Source: Hyphochytrium catenoides (Eukaryota > Sar > Hyphochytriomycetes > Hyphochytriales > Hyphochytriaceae). Taken from it: a stretch of DNA of 11,845 bases. Under the pieces are notes generated by a model. That model did not search any database. It saw nothing but the letters and a program-made list of their open reading frames with translations, and had not been told where the DNA came from. The stretch is from NCBI GenBank assembly GCA_900088475.1, contig FLMG01003330.1, positions 1,720 through 13,564 on the forward strand. Reading direction: 5' to 3'. The position numbers and the translations under genes were made by a program. Shown here one piece after another: positions 8,726-11,845 of the stretch (position 1 is the first letter of the stretch; each line of letters starts with the position of its first letter).

Positions 8726-8731
8726 AATAAA
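8726..8731 (+). terminator. Candidate poly(A) signal AATAAA of the PFKFB-like gene
   Basis: A canonical AATAAA lies 155 nt beyond the TAG stop. A second copy at 9074-9079 is a weaker alternative because it is about 500 nt away. A short inverted repeat, CAGCTG-ATTTGA-CAGCTG, lies at 8760-8777, about 30 nt past the first signal, and may mark the cleavage region. Poly(A) signals vary among protists, so this is a positional suggestion. Confidence 0.45.
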
Positions 8732-8879
8732 AGAGGAAAGGACTGCACGGGAGATCCCTCAGCTGATTTGACAGCTGGATAAAAAGAGAGAGAGAGACAG
8801 ACAGGCAGACAGAAAGAAAGAGAGAGGACAAGAAGAAAGAGAGTGGAAAGAACGACAAGAGAAGTAGTGACAGAGAGAG

Positions 8880-8896
8880 ATATATATATATATATA
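8880..8896. repeat. (AT)n tract of about 8 units within GA repeats
   Basis: An alternating AT/TA run of about 16 nt is embedded in GAGAGA sequence in the convergent intergenic region. It is the only AT-alternating tract of this length in the window and would melt easily or form a cruciform. Confidence 0.85.
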
Positions 8897-9516
8897 GAGA
8901 GAGAGAGAAAGGTAGGGCAGAAAGAGAGTGGGTGAGGGTAGAAAAGAGTTACAAAGAGGGATAGACCCTGATTAGCCGGTCAACCTGAAAAGGTCACGGA
9001 AAGAGAAGCGGAAGAGAGATTAGTAATCACAAAAGGCAGAGCGACCGAGAGAGAAAGAGAGAGAGAGAGAGGAAATAAAGAAATTGGAAAGAGGACCTCT
9101 GCGCTACGTCACATATTCCTATCAGGTGCTGCCGAGTAAAAGGGAGAATTATTATCAACCTATAAAGCTAGGAAACGAACATAGGGAGAGAGAGAGAGAG
9201 CAAGAAAGACAGGCGAAAAGGAAGGAGAGACATTGGAAGAGGGGGAGCAAGATGCTCGCTCTGGAAGGAGAAGAAAGGTTTATATTAGCGCTTAAGGACC
9301 AAAGGTGCTGCCTGCCTTCACGAGAGAGAGAGAGGCACCAGCTGAGATTGTGAAGCGGGAGAGAATGAGAGAAGAGACGGCTCAACATCTGATGGACTAC
9401 CTGTCTTCTGTTGAAGAAACATCAAGGCAGAGGAACCCTGCATCAAGACAGGAAGAGAAAGAGTGGATTGAGGAATAAGAGAGAGAGGGAGAGAGAGAGA
9501 GAGAGAGAGGGAACAT

Positions 9517-11523
9517 TCACTCGCGAGGTGGGTCCCACGTTGTCTCTCCTGTCCTGTCATTATAATAGTACAGCCGTCCGGTCTTCGGGTCCACCGCCAC
9601 ACACCATCTCTCAGGAAGGATGGTGACGCTGCTGCGAGAAGAGATGAAGCTCTCTCCGTTCTCTCTCTCTTCTCTCTTCTCCCCTTCTCTCTCTCTCACT
9701 TCTAAAGAAGGAGCATCTGTTGGTGGTTCTCTGCTCAGAGTGGAGATTGGAAGTAGAGGAGGAAGAGGCGGACTGTTCCGTCTCTCTTCTAAAGAAGAAA
9801 GAGCAGCAACAGCATTAGAAGACAAGAGAGAGGAAAGAGACTGGGACTCTCTCTCCTTAGCATTGCTCTTCCTGTCACCGGAAGTCAGAGAAAGGGTGTC
9901 AATCGTCTCCGTGCACGGGAGAGAAACGGTGCCCTTGGTATAAAGAGTGGAATAGCGAGGAGAGAGAAGGGAAACGAGAGGCTTTGTCCCTCCGTCAGGG
10001 CGTGACTCGCTGGTAAGAGAGACTGGGGCGGAAGAGGAGGAGGCAGCAGCGGTGCCATTCTCTCTCTCTCTCTCTTTCGCCATTGTGTCTGATGAGAGAG
10101 GGAAGACAGACGGGGAAGAAGAGACAAGCGCGATGGACTCTCTCCCTCCCATCACTCCATACAGTCCAGTTCTAGGGGTGGCAGAGTCGTCCGAGGAAGA
10201 GACAGAGAGAGAAGACGCACAGGGAGAAGGCGCATACACAGTCTCTGACTCCTCTGGCGTCAACACTGTCGTTTTTCGGAGAGAGAGCTTTCTAGCGTCG
10301 GCTCTCTCTCGTCGTCTCTCTCTCTCTCCATCTTTGCTTCCCCTCTTTCTCGCTTGTACCAGAGCATAGAGAAGAATAGCTATGATAAAGCCCAGAAAGC
10401 CCACAGTTGCAGGCCAGACCACCTGGTCTGATAAGTCACTCTCTCTCTCTGTCTCTCTCTCTTGGGGAGAGGGAACGACAGCTCCTGGCGTAGCCTGAGG
10501 ACTTCCTACCAGTGTGTCAACGGGGAGAGAAGAAGGAGAAGGGGAAGAAAGAGAAGCAGGAGAGAGAGATGGAGAGAAAGATGTGAAAGGTTCTTCAGTT
10601 GTTCTCTCCTCTCCTTGTGGAGCTGGGGCCAAATGGAAGGCTTGGGTGGACTCATTGGCGGGAAGAGAGGATTCAGTGCTGTTCTCTCTCTCTTCGCTTT
10701 CTCTCTCATTCTCGGCACTTGAGGAGGTGGAAGAGGAGGGGGAGAGAGACGAAACGGAAGACGAAGAGGAAGCAGTAGAAGAAGAGAGAGAAGAAGAGGA
10801 AACGGAAGACGAAGGAGTAGGAGGAGACGTAGAAAGGTCTCCCGCCCCTTCTGCAGCACCTTCTTCTGAGGAAGAGGTAGAGGAAGATGGAGACGGGGCC
10901 ACAGAAGGGAAAGAGGTGCTGCTGCTTTGACTGCTAGTTGTCTCTTCTCTCTCTTCTAGGGACAAGGGAGAAGTGGTTGGAGGAGCAGGAGAAGCGGCTT
11001 CCGAAGGAGAAGGGGCTTCCCCATCTGCACCCGAAGACGAAGGAGAGGGAGTATCGATCGGAGTGAGAGAAGGAGAGAGACTTTCGGACGGAGAGAGAGG
11101 AGGCGAGGGAGTGTCCGATGGAGAGACACCGGGAGAAGCTGTCTCGGGACTTGCTTCCTCTTCTATCAGTCTTCTTTTTCTTTCTCTGGCCGCAGAATAG
11201 GTGCTTTCTCTCTTTGGCCTCCAGAAAAAGGAAGAGCTCACTGGCTTAGGAGAATGAGAGACTGTTCTGGTGTCTCCTCTCTCTTCTATTGAACTTCTTT
11301 CTCTCTTTACGTCTCTCCTCTTCTTCAGCTCCCGCCTAAAGACCTCACCTTCTTCACTGTCTTTTTCTTCCTCTTCTTCCCTTCGGTTATCCATCAGGAC
11401 GGGACTGTTCTTGAGCGAGAGAAATAGGAAGGTAATCTCCTTGTCTCTCTCTTCTGTTGTCACAGGAGCAGTAAATGGAGCTCCTAGAAGTTCGCCCGTT
11501 GGGCAGATAAAGAGAGAGAGAGA
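9517..11523 (-). CDS. Ser/Thr/Pro-rich single-pass membrane protein with C-terminal WW domain (5' end unresolved)
   Basis: A continuous minus-strand frame ends in TGA at 9517-9519. Counting from its first in-frame ATG (11394-11392), it gives 625 aa: a charged Arg/Lys/Glu-rich stretch (1-80), a Ser/Thr/Pro-rich mucin-like stretch (81-310) with sequons NST and NES, a transmembrane helix (325-347), a basic juxtamembrane stretch (ARKRGSK, RERRRERA), a long low-complexity Ser-rich tail, and a WW domain (593-625). The frame stays open upstream to a stop at 11557-11559, with a plausible acceptor (CTAGCGCAG) at 11524. No signal peptide is seen from the ATG although the topology needs one, so this is probably the last exon of a longer gene. 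I do not recognise the family. Confidence 0.65.
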   Translation of the reverse strand, partial: SLSLFICPTGELLGAPFTAPVTTEERDKEITFLFLSLKNSPVLMDNRREEEEEKDSEEGEVFRRELKKRRDVKRERSSIEERGDTRTVSHSPKPVSSSFFWRPKRESTYSAARERKRRLIEEEASPETASPGVSPSDTPSPPLSPSESLSPSLTPIDTPSPSSSGADGEAPSPSEAASPAPPTTSPLSLEEREETTSSQSSSTSFPSVAPSPSSSTSSSEEGAAEGAGDLSTSPPTPSSSVSSSSLSSSTASSSSSVSSLSPSSSTSSSAENERESEERENSTESSLPANESTQAFHLAPAPQGEERTTEEPFTSFSPSLSPASLSSPSPSSLPVDTLVGSPQATPGAVVPSPQERETERESDLSDQVVWPATVGFLGFIIAILLYALVQARKRGSKDGERERRRERADARKLSLRKTTVLTPEESETVYAPSPCASSLSVSSSDDSATPRTGLYGVMGGRESIALVSSSPSVFPLSSDTMAKERERENGTAAASSSSAPVSLTSESRPDGGTKPLVSLLSPRYSTLYTKGTVSLPCTETIDTLSLTSGDRKSNAKERESQSLSSLLSSNAVAALSSLEERRNSPPLPPLLPISTLSREPPTDAPSLEVREREGEKREERENGESFISSRSSVTILPERWCVAVDPKTGRLYYYNDRTGETTWDPPRE
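9520..9618 (-). other. WW domain at the extreme C terminus
   Basis: The last 33 residues run LPERW...TGRLYYYNDRTGETTWDPPRE. They carry the WW signature: first Trp597, TGR, aromatic triplet YYY with Asn, TGETTW with second Trp620, and the closing DPP with Pro622-623. The spacing between tryptophans is one residue longer than in YAP-type domains, as in the common DP.TGR.YYYN variants. Family knowledge predicts binding of Pro-rich or phospho-Ser/Thr-Pro ligands in the cytosol. The stop follows two residues after the final prolines. Confidence 0.92.
10354..10422 (-). other. Predicted transmembrane helix
   Basis: A 23-residue hydrophobic stretch, VVWPATVGFLGFIIAILLYALVQ, lies at residues 325-347 counted from the ATG at 11394. 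Only acidic or neutral residues precede it (SDLSDQ) and a dense basic cluster follows (ARKRGSKDGERERRRER). By the positive-inside rule the N-terminal Ser/Thr/Pro part faces outside or the lumen, and the WW-bearing tail is cytosolic. Confidence 0.85.
10465..11154 (-). repeat. Ser/Thr/Pro-rich mucin-like low-complexity coding region
   Basis: Residues 81-310 of the membrane protein. It contains imperfect repeats of the type SPSDTPSPPLSPSESLSPS followed by long Ser runs (PTPSSSVSSSSLSSSTASSS). Most residues are Ser, Thr, Pro, Ala or Glu. Its position before the transmembrane helix fits a heavily O-glycosylated stalk, or an SP/TP-rich phosphorylated stretch if the topology is the other way round. 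Confidence 0.8.
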
Positions 11524-11799
11524 CTGCGCTAGAGACTCGAGTACGTCAGGAAGTGGTCATGGGGAGAGAGAGAAGACCAGCGAGAGAAGTAGTTAGGTAA
11601 GAATGAGTGGGAGAGACAGTGAAAGAGCTAGACTGTATCAACCCTAAAGAGACACCGCATTTAGTTAGACGCAGATAACATTAGCGAAAGTCCAAGGTTT
11701 TGGAGAAGTGAATAAGAGAGAGGAGCATGAGGAGGCGTTATAGTGGACCGGAGACAATGACGCACAGAGAGGAGGACATAAAGGATGGACCATGAAGCA

Positions 11800-11835
<36 letters not shown>

Positions 11836-11845
11836 TGAAAGAGAA
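11524..11845 (-). other. GA-rich flank, probable upstream intron or promoter of the minus-strand gene
   Basis: Read on the minus strand, the segment is CT-rich (CTCTCTCC, TTCTCTCTC) and ends in CTGACGTACTCGAGTCTCTAGCGCAG, which resembles a branch point plus 3' splice site. A (GA)10 plus-strand tract lies at 11801-11820. An ATG at 11560-11558 is in the wrong frame and reaches a stop after four codons. No upstream exon can be assigned with confidence. Confidence 0.45.

Larger units (their letters stand above)
8571..9516. other. GA-rich region between convergent genes (3' untranslated regions)
   Basis: The plus-strand gene ends at 8570 and the minus-strand frame ends at 9517, so both 3' ends point here. 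The plus strand is densely purine (GAGAGA tracts at 8591-8605, 8619-8639, about 8879-8911, 9048-9072, 9183-9200, 9479-9511). A plus-strand frame at about 9084-9353 has no recognisable domain and is largely Arg-Glu repeats, so it is not called. No minus-strand AATAAA was found. Nothing else coding is supportable. Confidence 0.7.

Noticed and set aside
9084-9353. Plus-strand frame of 89 codons in the convergent intergenic region
   Set aside because: The first third looks less repetitive, but most is Arg/Glu repeat, there is no domain, and no splice link to the PFKFB-like gene, which already has a proper stop.
8571-9516. tRNA or other structured RNA gene in the intergenic region
   Set aside because: No cloverleaf-like arms or TTC-loop signature were seen; only a 6-bp hairpin at 8760-8777.
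10514-11200. Plus-strand acidic Glu/Gly-rich frames opposite the Ser-rich exon
   Set aside because: They are antisense shadows of the Ser/Pro-rich coding strand. The minus strand has the longer continuous frame plus clear transmembrane and WW features.
1-11845. CRISPR array, transposon or bacterial operon features
   Set aside because: The repeats are simple dinucleotide tracts without spacers. No transposase, terminal inverted repeats or ribosome-binding sites were seen, and the gene is clearly spliced.

Overview
The window comes from a nuclear genome of an intron-rich eukaryote, probably a single-celled protist. Its plus-strand gene is cut by 18 short introns (77 to 521 nt), almost all filled with (CT)n-type sequence. 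There are no ribosome-binding sites or operon-like spacing. The lineage cannot be fixed from sequence alone. Fornicate-like or other free-living protists with low-complexity, intron-dense genomes are a guess only.

Layout. Positions 1-446 are a GA-rich 5' flank or leader. Positions 447-8570 (+) hold one complete 19-exon gene whose spliced product is 697 aa. It is an N-terminal AMPK-beta-like CBM48 glycogen/starch-binding domain, a linker of about 150 aa, and a bifunctional 6-phosphofructo-2-kinase/fructose-2,6-bisphosphatase. Positions 8571-9516 are a GA-rich region between convergent genes, with a candidate poly(A) signal. Positions 9517 to about 11523 (-) are a long uninterrupted coding exon. 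It encodes a Ser/Thr/Pro-rich, single-pass membrane protein with a WW domain as its last 33 residues, and its 5' end is not resolved. Positions 11524-11845 are GA-rich flank or upstream intron of that gene.

Function. The first gene should set the level of fructose-2,6-bisphosphate, the signal controlling the glycolysis/gluconeogenesis switch, and its carbohydrate-binding module suggests tethering to storage polysaccharide. All the bisphosphatase residues I could align are present. Three of seven fructose-6-phosphate contacts of the kinase half (human PFKFB1 numbering from memory) are hydrophobic: Arg105 to Leu358, Thr133 to Ile386, Lys175 to Ile428. This suggests a phosphatase-biased or altered enzyme. 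The second gene has no visible link to the first.

Other structure. Purine and pyrimidine are strongly partitioned. Most sense introns are CT-rich, while the leader and 3' flank of the first gene are GA-rich. Intron 15 is GA-rich throughout, and intron 12 is GA-rich in its first half and CT-rich in its second. Intron 10 appears to use a GC-AG pair.
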